In this document: in pieces, positions 50,031 through 58,351 of the stretch | How the letters are laid out: every line of letters begins with the position of its first letter | How positions within the stretch are numbered: position 1 is the first letter of the stretch | Assembly (NCBI GenBank): GCA_000435675.1 | Contig: FR895124.1 | Location: 16,428-74,778, forward strand | Direction: 5' to 3' | DNA length: 58,351 nt | Origin: Eggerthella sp. CAG:298 | GTDB lineage: Bacteria; Actinomycetota; Coriobacteriia; Coriobacteriales; Eggerthellaceae | The notes under the pieces: generated by a model | What the model was told of the DNA's origin: nothing | The model's database searches: none | The model's input: only the letters and a program-made list of their open reading frames with translations | Made by a program: the position numbers and the translations under genes

Positions 50031-50597
50031 CTACTCGCCCATGAGCGCAAGCGCATCGGCGCGTGCCGTTGCATCCTGCTCGAAGAGCCCACGCACCGCA
50101 CGCGTGACCGTTTTCGAACCTGGCTTCTTCACGCCACGCATATTCATGCACATATGCTCGGCCTTGATGACGACCACGACCCCTTGCGGCGCGAGTTCGC
50201 GCATGAGCGTATCAGCGATCTGCGAGGTAAGGCGCTCCTGCACCTGAGGACGGCGCGCGAAGACCTCCACCAAACGCGCGAGCTTGGAAAGCCCGCAAAT
50301 GCGACCATCGGCGGCAGGGATGTAGGCGATGTTGGCCGTGCCGTAGAACGGTGCCAGATGATGTTCGCACATGGAGAAGAACGGGATGTCACGCAAGAGA
50401 ATAAGCTCCTGAGAATGCTCATCGAAGGTGGTCTCGAAATGAACCGCAGGGTCTTCCTCAAGTCCTGCGAAACACTCCGCATACATGCGCGCTACCCTCT
50501 CGGGGGTTTTCTGCAAGCCTTCGCGCTGCGGGTCTTCGCCAATACCCTCAAGAATGAGCTTGACGCCTTCTTCGATCTTGTCCATATCCATTGCCAT
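50031..50597 (-). CDS. folE: GTP cyclohydrolase I FolE
   Basis: 188 residues. TPERVARMYAECFAG, IPFFSMCEHHLAPFYGTANIAYIP (Zn-binding Cys and His), ICGLSKLARLVEVFARRPQVQERLTSQIADTL and VIKAEHMCMNMRGVKKPGSKTVT define the enzyme, which opens folate synthesis by converting GTP to dihydroneopterin triphosphate. No other fol genes are adjacent. MAMDMDK at the N-terminus is preceded by GAGG-like purines. Confidence 0.96.
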   Translation of the reverse strand: MAMDMDKIEEGVKLILEGIGEDPQREGLQKTPERVARMYAECFAGLEEDPAVHFETTFDEHSQELILLRDIPFFSMCEHHLAPFYGTANIAYIPAADGRICGLSKLARLVEVFARRPQVQERLTSQIADTLMRELAPQGVVVVIKAEHMCMNMRGVKKPGSKTVTRAVRGLFEQDATARADALALMGE

Positions 50598-50731
50598 TAT
50601 GTGATTCCTCTTATCCTCATGCCGACAACGCGTTTCGTTGCCTGCCTTTTCGTATTCCTATATGCCATTCGAGCAACGACTCGGCTTTGCTCTTATGCTT
50701 TGCGCCGCTCTATCATGCGTGAGATCCCTTG

Positions 50732-51529
50732 CTACTCCCAGCCTTCGGTGTCCAACTCAAGCGAGATCGGACAATGATCGCTTCCCATGATCTCGGGCCA
50801 AATGCACGACAAGACCACACGCTGCTCAAGCGCCTGGCTCACCAGAAAGTAGTCGATGCGCCACCCTGCGTTGTTGGCACGCGCATTGAAACGATAGCTC
50901 CACCAGGTATAGGCTCCTTCGGTGGTGGGGTGCAAACTACGGAAGGTATCGACGAACCCAGCTTCCAAAAGCGCCGTGAATTTCGCACGTTCTTCGTCCG
51001 AAAAGCCAGGGTTGCCCACGTTGGTGCGCGGGTTCTTCAGATCGATCGGCTCATGAGCCACATTGAAATCGCCGCACAGCACCACTGGTTTCGCGTTGCC
51101 CTTCGAGCCATCCGGCAGGATACCCTGCTCAAGACCTTGGCATACCTCGCGAAAGACATCGTCCCAGTGCATGCGATGATCGATACGCGCTAGTTCGTTT
51201 TGAGAGTTCGGAGTATAGACATTCACGAACCACAGGTGCTCGAATTCACAGATGACCACGCGGCCTTCCGTATCGAGCTCGGGCACGCCTACCTCATGAA
51301 TGACCTGGAGAGGAACTTCTTTAGAAAAGACCGCCGTGCCTGAATAGCCCTTGCGTTCGGCATAACTCCAGGACTGCGTATATCCCGGCAGGTCAAGATC
51401 GATCTGCCCTTCCTGCAGCTTGGTCTCCTGGAGCGCGAACACATCGGCGTTCAGCTCGTCGAACACCGCAGGGAAGCCTTTTTTCATGACGGCCCGCAGG
51501 CCGTTCACATTCCATGAAACGAATCGCAT
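50732..51529 (-). CDS. xth: Exodeoxyribonuclease III / AP endonuclease
   Basis: 265 residues. WNVNGLRAVMKKGF, FALQETKLQEG (metal Glu), VVLCGDFNVAHEPIDLKNPRTNVGNPGFSDEER (Asp and Asn), and GSDHCPISLEL (catalytic His) are the EEP-family motifs. It repairs abasic sites and trims 3' ends. It lies eight bases downstream of the Lys-rich membrane protein and is co-directional with it. Confidence 0.95.
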   Translation of the reverse strand: MRFVSWNVNGLRAVMKKGFPAVFDELNADVFALQETKLQEGQIDLDLPGYTQSWSYAERKGYSGTAVFSKEVPLQVIHEVGVPELDTEGRVVICEFEHLWFVNVYTPNSQNELARIDHRMHWDDVFREVCQGLEQGILPDGSKGNAKPVVLCGDFNVAHEPIDLKNPRTNVGNPGFSDEERAKFTALLEAGFVDTFRSLHPTTEGAYTWWSYRFNARANNAGWRIDYFLVSQALEQRVVLSCIWPEIMGSDHCPISLELDTEGWE

Positions 51530-51537
51530 AAGTTAGA

Positions 51538-52215
51538 TTAACGCTTTCGAGCAGCTTTTTTAGCAGCTTTCGCTTCCTCTTTTGCGATCGCTTCCTTCTT
51601 CGCTTGCTTGCGTGCGGCCGTTGCTTCTTTCGAGCGGTCGCCCTTGATGCTGCCACCGCGTGCAGCCTTACGCAGCGGACGGATCTTGATCGCATCGATC
51701 GCAACGGCGGCGATCAGGAAGGCATAGCCCAGACCGAAGAAGATGAGGGAGAGATCCCCGTTGTCGATGAAGTATTCAGGCAGCATGACCGGCGGAATGA
51801 GCGAGCAGATACCGCAGATGATGACGATCCACCAGAGCATGCGCCATCTCTTGTATTCGCTCGTACCAGGATTGAGGTACTTCGCGCGGGCAGCTTTCTT
51901 GGTCTCCTCCGAAAGGCCTTCCATGGATTCCATAGCCTCGGACCCTTCCATGTCGTTGAGGGTCCACTTGCCGCCCTTCTTCTTGGGCTGCTCGGTTGCC
52001 TCAGCGGCTTGTGCGCTGGATTTGCTCGACTTCTTCTCTGGCTCTTGCTTGCCCTTGAAGCGATCGAAGAAGCTCTTCTTCGGCTTTGCGTTCGGATCGG
52101 CGATATAGACCGAAGACGCGGCTTTCGTTGCTGGTTTGGCGGAAGCGGCTGACTTGCGCGTTTTGCCGCCTTCGCGCTGTTGGTAGCGGTCGTTCAGAGG
52201 ATTGCGCTGTGACAT
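51538..52215 (-). CDS. Lys/Ala-rich membrane protein of unknown function
   Basis: 225 residues. The first 120 are charged and low in complexity (Lys, Ala, Ser, Glu), followed by YLNPGTSEYKRWRMLWWIVIICGICSLIPPVML, a second helix LSLIFFGLGYAFLIAAVAIDAI, and a Lys/Ala/Arg-rich tail (KKEAIAKEEAKAAKKAARKR). I do not recognise the family. Both ends would face the cytosol. The arrangement of two helices between basic tails resembles small helper proteins but says little about role. It precedes xth by eight bases. Confidence 0.75.
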   Translation of the reverse strand: MSQRNPLNDRYQQREGGKTRKSAASAKPATKAASSVYIADPNAKPKKSFFDRFKGKQEPEKKSSKSSAQAAEATEQPKKKGGKWTLNDMEGSEAMESMEGLSEETKKAARAKYLNPGTSEYKRWRMLWWIVIICGICSLIPPVMLPEYFIDNGDLSLIFFGLGYAFLIAAVAIDAIKIRPLRKAARGGSIKGDRSKEATAARKQAKKEAIAKEEAKAAKKAARKR

Positions 52216-52306
52216 GGAAAGATGTTCTCCTTTTGGTGTTGCTCGATCGGATGAGTGATCGGGTTCCTGATGGGAATAGGCGCCTTGTTCGGCGCCAGAT
52301 GATAGA

Positions 52307-53182
52307 TTACTGGGCTACGAAGGTCTTTCCCGTGATCTTCTCGTAAGCCTGAATGTACTTTTCGCTGGTGGCTTTGATCACATCTTCGGGCAGATGCGGT
52401 GGCTCGCCACTGCGATCCCAGTTGGCATTGAGCCAATTGCGCACGAACTGCTTGTCGAAGCTCGGCTGCTCAGTGCCCTCGATATAAGTGTCGACCGCCC
52501 AGAAGCGCGATGAATCGGGCGTTAGCACTTCGTCGCCTAGGATGATCGTGCCATCCACCTTGCCGAACTCCAGTTTTGTATCGGCGATGATGATGCCGCG
52601 CTCGCGTGCATGCTCGGCAGCACGGTCATAGATCGCAAGCGTGAGATCCTTGATAGCGTTGGCATCTTCAAGACCGATGAGCTCAGCCGTCTTGTCGAAG
52701 CTGATGTTCTCGTCGTGATCACCGATCTCTGCCTTCGTGGAAGGCGTGAAGATAGGCTCAAGCAGGCGCGAAGAATTCACGAGCCCTGCAGGAAGCTCGA
52801 TGCCGCAAACTGCACCCGTCTTCTCGTAGTCCTTAAGGCCTGAACCGGTAAGATACCCACGCACGATACACTCGACCGGGAACATCTCAGCCTTGCGCAC
52901 GAGCATGAAACGGCCTGCCAGATAATCGGCATAAGGCTTGAACTTTTCGGGCAGGTCGGCCACATCTGCCGAGATGAGATGGTTTTCCACCACATCGGCA
53001 AGCAGCTCGAACCAGAAGCAGGAAAGCTGCGTGAGCACCTGACCTTTATAGGGGATATCGTCTTTGAGGATATAGTCGAATGCAGAAATGCGATCGGTCG
53101 CAACGAGCAGGAGTTTGTCGCCCAGATCGTAGAGATCGCGCACTTTACCCTGAGCATCGGGCTTGATATCGATTCCTTGCAT
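52307..53182 (-). CDS. purC: Phosphoribosylaminoimidazole-succinocarboxamide synthase
   Basis: 291 residues from the ATG at 53182 (AAGGA six bases upstream). KVRDLYDLGDKLLLVATDRISAFD, ECIVRGYLTGSGLKDYEKTG, LIGLEDANAI and IIIADTKLEFGKVDG are SAICAR synthase blocks. It couples CAIR and aspartate. The type is the longer yeast-like form (about 300 residues) rather than the 240-residue one of Bacillus. It is not in an operon with other pur genes; purB lies 5 kb away. Confidence 0.96.
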   Translation of the reverse strand: MQGIDIKPDAQGKVRDLYDLGDKLLLVATDRISAFDYILKDDIPYKGQVLTQLSCFWFELLADVVENHLISADVADLPEKFKPYADYLAGRFMLVRKAEMFPVECIVRGYLTGSGLKDYEKTGAVCGIELPAGLVNSSRLLEPIFTPSTKAEIGDHDENISFDKTAELIGLEDANAIKDLTLAIYDRAAEHARERGIIIADTKLEFGKVDGTIILGDEVLTPDSSRFWAVDTYIEGTEQPSFDKQFVRNWLNANWDRSGEPPHLPEDVIKATSEKYIQAYEKITGKTFVAQ

Positions 53183-53375
53183 GTCGATCCTTTCTGAGTG
53201 CCGTACCAAGAAGAACCTGTACGGCAAAACGCAATTTTCAGTAAGTCTCTATTATGGAACATTTCGCCCGCCTTCGGGAGTACAGGTACGATTTTCCGCA
53301 TTTTTGTAGAGGGTTTTTTCGCGAATGCCACACAAGGCCTGACCGTGCGGCGTGCCGCCTGCGCTTTTAGCTTGG

Positions 53376-54830
53376 CTAATTTCCGAGGCGCTTGGATTTG
53401 CCTTTGCGCATCTGCATGGTGCGATTGTAAAGCGGAATATAGATAGTGAAACGTGCACCTTCGTTGGGCTTACCTTCTGCGCGCACCCATCCGCCATGGC
53501 GATCGGCAATCTCTTTTACGACTGAAAGGCCGATGCCCAAGCCTCCCGATTCCCGCGTACGACCTGCATCAGCACGCCAGAAACGTGAGAAGACGTTCTT
53601 CGCCTCTTCGTCGGTGAAGCCGATACCGGTATCTTGCACGACGATCGTGCCCATGAGTTCGCCCTGCGTGACTGACACGCGAATCGAACCCCCTTCAGGG
53701 GTATAACGTACAGCATTCGAAATAAGATTCGCCGTGGCTTGGCGCAACATGTCAGCATTACCATAAACATATACATATGGATCGTGATGATACGTAAATT
53801 CGAGACCAGATTCTTCAACATACGTCTGGTGGGTTGCAACCACTGTGTCGACCATCTCGACCAGATCGACCTTTGAGAATTCAACCGGATTTGCACGGTT
53901 CTCCAAACGCGAGAGCTTCAGAAGCGCGTCGACCAAGCGGCTCAAGCGCCTCACTTCAGAATTGAGCGTCTCAAGACGCTCTTCATCAGCAACGAATACA
54001 CCGTCGATCATAGCTTCAACCGTGGATTGGATAGCCATGAGCGGCGTACGAAGTTCATGCGCGACATCAGTGACCAGACGACGCTCCATGTCGCGGTTCG
54101 CCTCAACCGAATCGGCCATCTGATCGAAGGTCTTGCCCAAACGCGCAATTTCATCATCGCCCACCATGTGTGTGCGTGCTGAATAGTTGCCTTCCTTAAG
54201 AGCGCGTGCTGCATTCGTGATGGAATTGATCGGACGCGAAAGCAAACGTGCCAGAATGAATCCAGCAAGAATAGCCACTAATACCGAGAAAAGCGAAGCA
54301 AAGATCATCGCCTGATAGGATTTGTTGCGGAAATCTTGATCGGCTTGCGTGAGAAGTGTTTGGGAACCAAACACTCGCACGAACACCGTACCTGCTTGTT
54401 CGCCGTCGACTACGATCGGTGCAGAAGCAGTATTACGCTCGTTTTCAGGTAGCGAAGGGCTAATGAAATTAGCATGCGCACCACTGTTGTACACCACCGA
54501 CCCATCGGCGGAAACGATCTGAATACTGACCGTATCGTAGAGTGCAGCAGCAGAATTAGCTGCGGCGAGTGCGCCACTATACCAGTCATTAGGTGTAGTT
54601 TCAAAGCTTTGGGCGATCGACCCTGCCACCGATTCGGCCAGGTTCTCCATATTTTCGCGTGTATAGCTTTGGAAATATTGTTCCCATACGAACGAGAGCA
54701 TGCCTACCGCAACGAGTGCAGTCATAAGGGCAATGGCTGCGAACGAAAGCGTAATGCGCGCCGTAAAGGAAACGCCCTTCTTCTGCTTTGCCTCGCCGGA
54801 TTCGTCGTATTCGACGTTCTCTTCGACCAT
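53376..54830 (-). CDS. Sensor histidine kinase (two TM, HAMP, HisKA, HATPase)
   Basis: 484 residues. Membrane helices about 27-50 and 172-195 enclose an extracytoplasmic domain of 120 residues. HAMP follows (RLLSRPINSITNAARALKEGNYSAR), then the H-box DVAHELRTPLMAIQS with the phosphorylated His at 258. The N-box is NLISNAVRYTPEGG and the G1/G2 boxes are VQDTGIGF and SGGLGIGLSVV. It has an acidic N-terminus of 20 residues. The response regulator lies 39 bases upstream. The signal is unknown. Confidence 0.95.
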   Translation of the reverse strand: MVEENVEYDESGEAKQKKGVSFTARITLSFAAIALMTALVAVGMLSFVWEQYFQSYTRENMENLAESVAGSIAQSFETTPNDWYSGALAAANSAAALYDTVSIQIVSADGSVVYNSGAHANFISPSLPENERNTASAPIVVDGEQAGTVFVRVFGSQTLLTQADQDFRNKSYQAMIFASLFSVLVAILAGFILARLLSRPINSITNAARALKEGNYSARTHMVGDDEIARLGKTFDQMADSVEANRDMERRLVTDVAHELRTPLMAIQSTVEAMIDGVFVADEERLETLNSEVRRLSRLVDALLKLSRLENRANPVEFSKVDLVEMVDTVVATHQTYVEESGLEFTYHHDPYVYVYGNADMLRQATANLISNAVRYTPEGGSIRVSVTQGELMGTIVVQDTGIGFTDEEAKNVFSRFWRADAGRTRESGGLGIGLSVVKEIADRHGGWVRAEGKPNEGARFTIYIPLYNRTMQMRKGKSKRLGN

Positions 54831-54869
54831 GGTGCTCTACGTTACCCATTGCGCCAAATGCGCAGTGGT

Positions 54870-55580
54870 TTATTGGTTCGCTTTCGTGGGATCTTCGAAA
54901 CGATAACCCACACCATGAACCGTATGCAGCCACTTGGGGTTACGCGGATTGTCGCCAATCTTAGCACGCAAGTTCTTCACATGAGAATCGATGGTGCGCT
55001 CGTATCCTTCGAAGTCGTAGCCGAGTACCTTTTCCACAAGCTCCATACGTGAATAGACGCGTCCTGGATAACGGCAAAGCGTGGTGAGTAACTTGAATTC
55101 GCTCGCTGTGAGATCGATGACCTCATCGTTCACCAAAATCTTATGACCAGAGATATCGATCGTAAGTTCACCGAACTCAAGCACTTCACGCTGCGGCTCA
55201 GCCTCAGAATGCACGCGGCGCAAGAGTGCGCGCACGCGCGCAACAAGCTCACGCGGACTGAAGGGCTTTACCAGATAGTCATCGGCACCAAGTTCGAGAC
55301 CGATGATGCGATCCTCCACTTCACCTTTTGCCGTGAGCATGATGATGGGTGTATCGGAATTATCGCGAATAACGCGGCAAACGCGCTCGCCCGGAACGCG
55401 CGGAAGCATGAGATCTAAGATGACCAGATCGAAATGGTGACGCGAGAATTCTTCAAGTGCCTCTTGGCCATCAGCCACAGCGACCACCTGATAGTTCTCA
55501 CGCTGAAGATAAGCCGCGACCGCATCACGGATGGCCTTTTCATCTTCGACGAGAAGAATGCGACGTGTATCGTTGCTCAT
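54870..55580 (-). CDS. OmpR/PhoB-type response regulator
   Basis: 236 residues. The receiver domain has the acidic pair VEDEK, the phosphoacceptor Asp at residue 56 (LVILDLMLP), LTAKGE and the Lys in LVKPFSP. The C-terminal winged helix ends in YERTIDSHVKNLRAKIGDNPRNPKWLHTVHGVGYRFE. It is the first gene of the two-component unit, with the kinase after it. Targets are not visible in the window. Confidence 0.96.
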   Translation of the reverse strand: MSNDTRRILLVEDEKAIRDAVAAYLQRENYQVVAVADGQEALEEFSRHHFDLVILDLMLPRVPGERVCRVIRDNSDTPIIMLTAKGEVEDRIIGLELGADDYLVKPFSPRELVARVRALLRRVHSEAEPQREVLEFGELTIDISGHKILVNDEVIDLTASEFKLLTTLCRYPGRVYSRMELVEKVLGYDFEGYERTIDSHVKNLRAKIGDNPRNPKWLHTVHGVGYRFEDPTKANQ

Positions 55581-55784
55581 ATTGTGCTCCTTATCTGAAG
55601 GAAACGCTCAAAAACCCGCAACGCAAAGAGAATAAGCGCTGCGTGTGCGTTACTCTGTATTTGGGTTTATTGTAGCAATTAGCATCTTCTCTCGATGTAT
55701 TGACACTCAAATGTCACAATAGCCCTGCGTCTTTTCCTGTTTAGCTTGTTGAGCGAACAGGGGCGCATTGACACAAATCCAGGT

Positions 55785-57254
55785 ATGAAAGAGCGCATCG
55801 TGCCGCAAAAACGCAGCAACAAAACTCCTACCACCAAAGCGCGCCCCACCAAGCGAAATGGTCGGGCGGCAAAAAGCGCTCATGCGCCAGGAAGCACCTC
55901 TTCTTTCACCCGCGTGCGTCCCACTACGCGCAAGAAAGGGGCGTTTTCTCGTCCAGCACAGGCACGCGGCAGCGCACATGCAACCCCTGAAGGGCGTTTC
56001 TCTCCCGAGGTGCTGCTCACTCGCCGTAACCTGCTCATCGGAGCCGGAGTTATTGGCGGCATTGCGGCAGTAGGAGGAATCAGCAGCGCAGCTTCGAGCG
56101 CCTTCTCAACCAATACGTCGGTCGAGAGCCTTTCGGTCCCTCAAGATGCCGTTACCGAGTTGGCTGATTTCTCCGAAGTGCCCTATGACGACTACTGGAG
56201 GCTTTCGGCATCCCAGAACCTGCCTTTCGGCAGTCTTGTTTGGGCAGACAATAACACCGTCGCAGCCTGCTTGTGCCCGACCGAAAGCTCACATCCACTC
56301 AACACCATCCGTCTCTACTATTTTGGATCGGCAAGCCTAGCAGAGATCATGAAGAAACCGCAGGGCTTCGACGAGGGATTCGATATCTACGATGTGCGTT
56401 GCAGTACCGAAGGGCTCATATGGACCGAGTGCAACATCTTCGAGAACACCTGGCGCATTTACACCGCGCAGCTCGAAAACGCTACACTCTCGAATATCCT
56501 GCTCGTCGATGAGGGTGATGCCAATTGGGTCACCCCTTCCATCGCTGCATGCGACAATTCTGCATTTTGGCAGGTCATACCCGATCCTAATGGCGAATTT
56601 GCCAAGGAAAAAGCCGAATTGCGCGCACTCCATTTCGGGCAGAGCAGCTATGAGACCGTGCTCGAATCGCTCCATGCCTTTGCTTGCAGGATCGTGAGCG
56701 TGCCCGAAGGGGTGGTATGTGCTCCGCGCATGAATACCTCGACTCTTTACTACCAACTCACGAAAGTGAACGCATCTGATTTTTCCGTAGCCGATGAGCT
56801 CGTCCTGCCCCAGCGCATGACTCCATGCAATCTGGGATATGGCAAGAGCGGCTTCGCGTTCGCGCTCGATAACATTTATAACTATGGCGATGGTATCTCG
56901 AACTTGGGCACCTACACGCCTATGGCGCCCGTCACGCCTTACCACTATAGCGATCTGCCGTGGTTCCGCTTCGGTCGCACGCCCTCTGCCACGCCTGCTT
57001 GGAACGGGGATTGGTTTGTGGTGAAGTCGGCGCGTGCAATCTGTGGTGCCCATTTCGCCAGCCGGACATTCTTCATGATCGACATCCCCAACAACACCGA
57101 CACCTATGGGGAATACCTTGTTTCAGCAGGTACGTGCAAAACGATCGTGGGGCTCAGCCAGATCACCACAACCGTTGAAGGAGAGCACGATCACGCACTC
57201 ATGCGCATCTTTACGCCTAAGGCGAAAGAGCCTGGCGATGCCTTCAGCGCTTAA
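55785..57254 (+). CDS. Tat-exported protein of unknown function, probable beta-propeller-like repeats
   Basis: 489 residues. The first 85 are Arg/Lys/Pro-rich, an unusually long cytosolic n-region, then the twin-arginine signal TRRNLLIGAGVIGGIAAVGG. The mature part, from about residue 105, has repeated aromatic, Trp- and Asn-rich strands (FGSLVWADNNTVAACLC, GLIWTECNIFENTWRIYTAQL, WVTPSIAACDNSAFWQVIPD) reminiscent of a six- or seven-bladed propeller. I do not recognise a family. It probably folds in the cytosol before export and acts outside or at the membrane. The ATG at 55785 has CCAGG nearby; a TTG 39 bases earlier is less likely. Confidence 0.75.
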   Translation: MKERIVPQKRSNKTPTTKARPTKRNGRAAKSAHAPGSTSSFTRVRPTTRKKGAFSRPAQARGSAHATPEGRFSPEVLLTRRNLLIGAGVIGGIAAVGGISSAASSAFSTNTSVESLSVPQDAVTELADFSEVPYDDYWRLSASQNLPFGSLVWADNNTVAACLCPTESSHPLNTIRLYYFGSASLAEIMKKPQGFDEGFDIYDVRCSTEGLIWTECNIFENTWRIYTAQLENATLSNILLVDEGDANWVTPSIAACDNSAFWQVIPDPNGEFAKEKAELRALHFGQSSYETVLESLHAFACRIVSVPEGVVCAPRMNTSTLYYQLTKVNASDFSVADELVLPQRMTPCNLGYGKSGFAFALDNIYNYGDGISNLGTYTPMAPVTPYHYSDLPWFRFGRTPSATPAWNGDWFVVKSARAICGAHFASRTFFMIDIPNNTDTYGEYLVSAGTCKTIVGLSQITTTVEGEHDHALMRIFTPKAKEPGDAFSA

Positions 57255-57440
57255 ATGCAACAAGGCTCTCGACAAACTACTCGTATATAGCGCAGCGCAG
57301 ACGTGCCAGCGAGCATTCTCTTGCATATCGAACGCAGCGTAGACGGGAGGGGTGCTCAAAACGCCCCGTTATATTATTCAAAAGATGCGCAAAGATATCG
57401 TAGTTTTAAGCCGTGAAAAGCTAGCGGTGATCTCTGGAGC

Positions 57441-57603
57441 TTGGTGCGCCATAAAGAAGGGTACTTTTCAAAACCCTCTGTGTTGCAAAAATCAATTCAA
57501 TAAAACCGTCACAGGAGTGAGCGCATGAAAAGAGCTGGCATTTGCCAGCTCTTTGAACAGCGAAACGGGGCGTTTTGGAAAGTGCCCTTTTATGGTGCAC
57601 CAA
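57441..57603. repeat. Imperfect long inverted repeat (arms about 32 bases)
   Basis: The arms at 57441-57473 and 57573-57603 are reverse complements apart from three substitutions and a two-base gap (TTGGTGC, CCATAAA, AGGG, ACTTT and CAAAA blocks match). GC extends the pairing outward. The right arm ends five bases before the purB stop codon. Confidence 0.65.
57528..57554 (-). terminator. Rho-independent terminator of purB
   Basis: AAAGAGCTGGC and GCCAGCTCTTT form a perfect stem with ATTT as loop; on the minus strand TTTTC follows. It lies 54 bases after the purB stop codon. Confidence 0.85.
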
Positions 57604-57607
57604 GCGC

Positions 57608-58351
57608 CTAGAACGTCAGCTCTTCGAGGCGTTCGAAGACGATGTCTTTGCGCGTCAAGAAATCCCATGGATCGAAGATCTCGTCGAGCACCTCTTTGGA
57701 GAGATGCGCATCGGGATCGGCCTCAAGACGCTCGCGATAGCTAGGCCCATCAACCGCATTCTGGATGTCTTCCCAAACTTTCATGGCATTACGCTGCACG
57801 ATCACATAAGCATCTTCACGCGAAATGCCTGTATCCACGAGGGCGAGCAGCACCTTCGACGAGAAGATAAGGCCCTTCGTACGCCAAAGGTTGTGCTCCA
57901 TCTTCGCAGGATAGGTCTGCAATCCATCGAGCATCCACTGCATCTTGGAGAACATGTAATCGAGCGCGATGAAGCTATCGGCCAGTGCGACGCGCTCCGC
58001 ACCCGAATGCGAGATGTCGCGTTCATACCAAAGCGCCACATCGTCATAGGCAACTTGAGCGTTCGCCTTCACCACACGCGCCAATCCGCAAACGCGCTCG
58101 GCAGTGATAGGGTTGCGCTTGTGCGGCATGGCCGAAGAACCTTTCTGGCCCTTGGTGAAAGGCTCTTCCGCTTCAATTACGTCGGATTGCTGAAGCAGGC
58201 GAACCTGCATCGCGATCGATTCGAGCGTAGAAGCGGTAACCGCGAGCGCCGACATGACCTGAGCGTGACGATCGCGCGCGAGCACCTGCGTTGAAAGCGG
58301 GTCGGGCGTGAGGCCGAGCTTTTCGCAGACATACTCTTCAACATAAGGGTC
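57608..58351 (-). CDS. purB: Adenylosuccinate lyase, 5'-truncated by the window edge
   Basis: The 248 visible residues run from the window edge (DPYVEEYVCEKLGL) to the stop. The fumarase/aspartase-superfamily signature is KGSSAMPHKRNPITAERVCGLARVV, where the serine of GSSAMP is the catalytic acid-base. The C-terminal domain is regular for PurB, with DISHSGAERVALADSFIALDYM. It cleaves SAICAR and adenylosuccinate. The start lies outside the window, and the gene continues upstream in the same frame (reading from base 58351 downward). The paired step enzyme PurC is at 52307. Confidence 0.95.
   Translation of the reverse strand, partial: DPYVEEYVCEKLGLTPDPLSTQVLARDRHAQVMSALAVTASTLESIAMQVRLLQQSDVIEAEEPFTKGQKGSSAMPHKRNPITAERVCGLARVVKANAQVAYDDVALWYERDISHSGAERVALADSFIALDYMFSKMQWMLDGLQTYPAKMEHNLWRTKGLIFSSKVLLALVDTGISREDAYVIVQRNAMKVWEDIQNAVDGPSYRERLEADPDAHLSKEVLDEIFDPWDFLTRKDIVFERLEELTF

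Larger units (their letters stand above)
57255..57607. other. Structured intergenic region before the purB terminator
   Basis: 353 bases without a gene. It holds a long inverted repeat (57441-57603), the purB terminator hairpin (57528-57554), and a 14-base sequence (57357-57370) that is the exact reverse complement of 57564-57577. Any short open frame lacks protein-like character. Confidence 0.6.

Noticed and set aside
52279..52296. GGCGCC-N6-GGCGCC hairpin downstream of the Lys-rich membrane protein
   Set aside because: It is upstream of the purC end, with no T-tract on either strand; a six-base G+C palindrome is expected by chance here.
55700..55716. TTGACA-like box and TGACA...TGTCA palindrome in front of the two-component genes
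   Set aside because: No -10 sequence at a proper distance on the plus strand, and a five-base arm is too weak to call an operator.
1..58351. CRISPR arrays, transposases, integrases, phage genes
   Set aside because: No regular direct-repeat array and no recombinase or transposase domain was found in any frame.

Overview
The window is an ordinary chromosomal stretch of a host-adapted anaerobe, most probably a member of the Coriobacteriia (Eggerthellaceae/Slackia-like). I infer this from the mid-50s G+C by eye, the Tat-exported DMSO-reductase-family enzyme with TorD chaperone and multi-cluster ferredoxin, the dense molybdenum-cofactor gene set, and Coriobacteria-like families. No 16S or other decisive marker is present, so the genus is not fixed. 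I see no transposase, phage gene, CRISPR array or replication origin.

Layout. 1-11.5 kb: the end of a GNAT acetyltransferase, a 14-TM drug exporter, a YhdT/solute symporter/VanZ operon, UspA, cell-envelope sugar genes (family 2 glycosyltransferase, polyprenyl-phosphate GlcNAc-1-P transferase, UDP-galactopyranose mutase), a Cys-tRNA deacylase, a MoaE-like protein and a MobB-MobA fusion. 11.6-23.7 kb is a molybdenum island: TorD chaperone, DmsC, DmsB and DmsA on the minus strand; divergently a four-cluster ferredoxin; then a short ModE-type regulator, modA-modB-modC, moaA and moaC. Three copies of one 18-bp palindrome (TATTCT-N6-AGAATA) sit in the dms/ferredoxin control region and, in tandem, in front of modA/modE. 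They look like the operators of one molybdate regulon.

23.9-26.9 kb is a compositionally mosaic metal-resistance-like cassette: ArsR repressor, a frameshifted thioredoxin-like protein and two UPF0718-type permeases. An array of three half-sites at exact 21-bp intervals lies upstream. 27-32 kb: MoaB/Mog and MoeA, an MFS exporter fused to a CBS pair, and a CorC-type CBS protein. 32-43.8 kb: a membrane-anchored class-A-beta-lactamase-fold protein with a CmpB-like partner, pyrE, a diacylglycerol glucosyltransferase-like enzyme, a second MFS-CBS fusion, citrate synthase, a DUF5662 protein, an NhaC antiporter and a DegV protein. 44-47.4 kb: pdxT-pdxS divergent from a MocR/PdxR regulator whose PLP lysine is replaced by arginine. 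47.5-58.35 kb: tRNA-Arg(ACG), mazG, a NERD-like protein, an ACT protein, folE, exonuclease III, purC, a two-component system, a Tat-exported protein of unknown role, and the 3' part of purB.

How it fits together. ModABC imports molybdate. MoaA, MoaC, the MoaE-like protein, MoaB/Mog, MoeA and MobBA build and mature the cofactor. TorD escorts DmsA, and DmsB/DmsC/ferredoxin feed it electrons from the quinone pool or cytosol. A palindromic interspersed repeat (GGTGACAAAC...arm type) marks several 3' ends. The more novel items are the shared operator, the ModB with a 250-residue extracytoplasmic N-terminal domain, the MFS-CBS fusions, the frameshifted thioredoxin and a 163-bp inverted repeat in front of the purB terminator.
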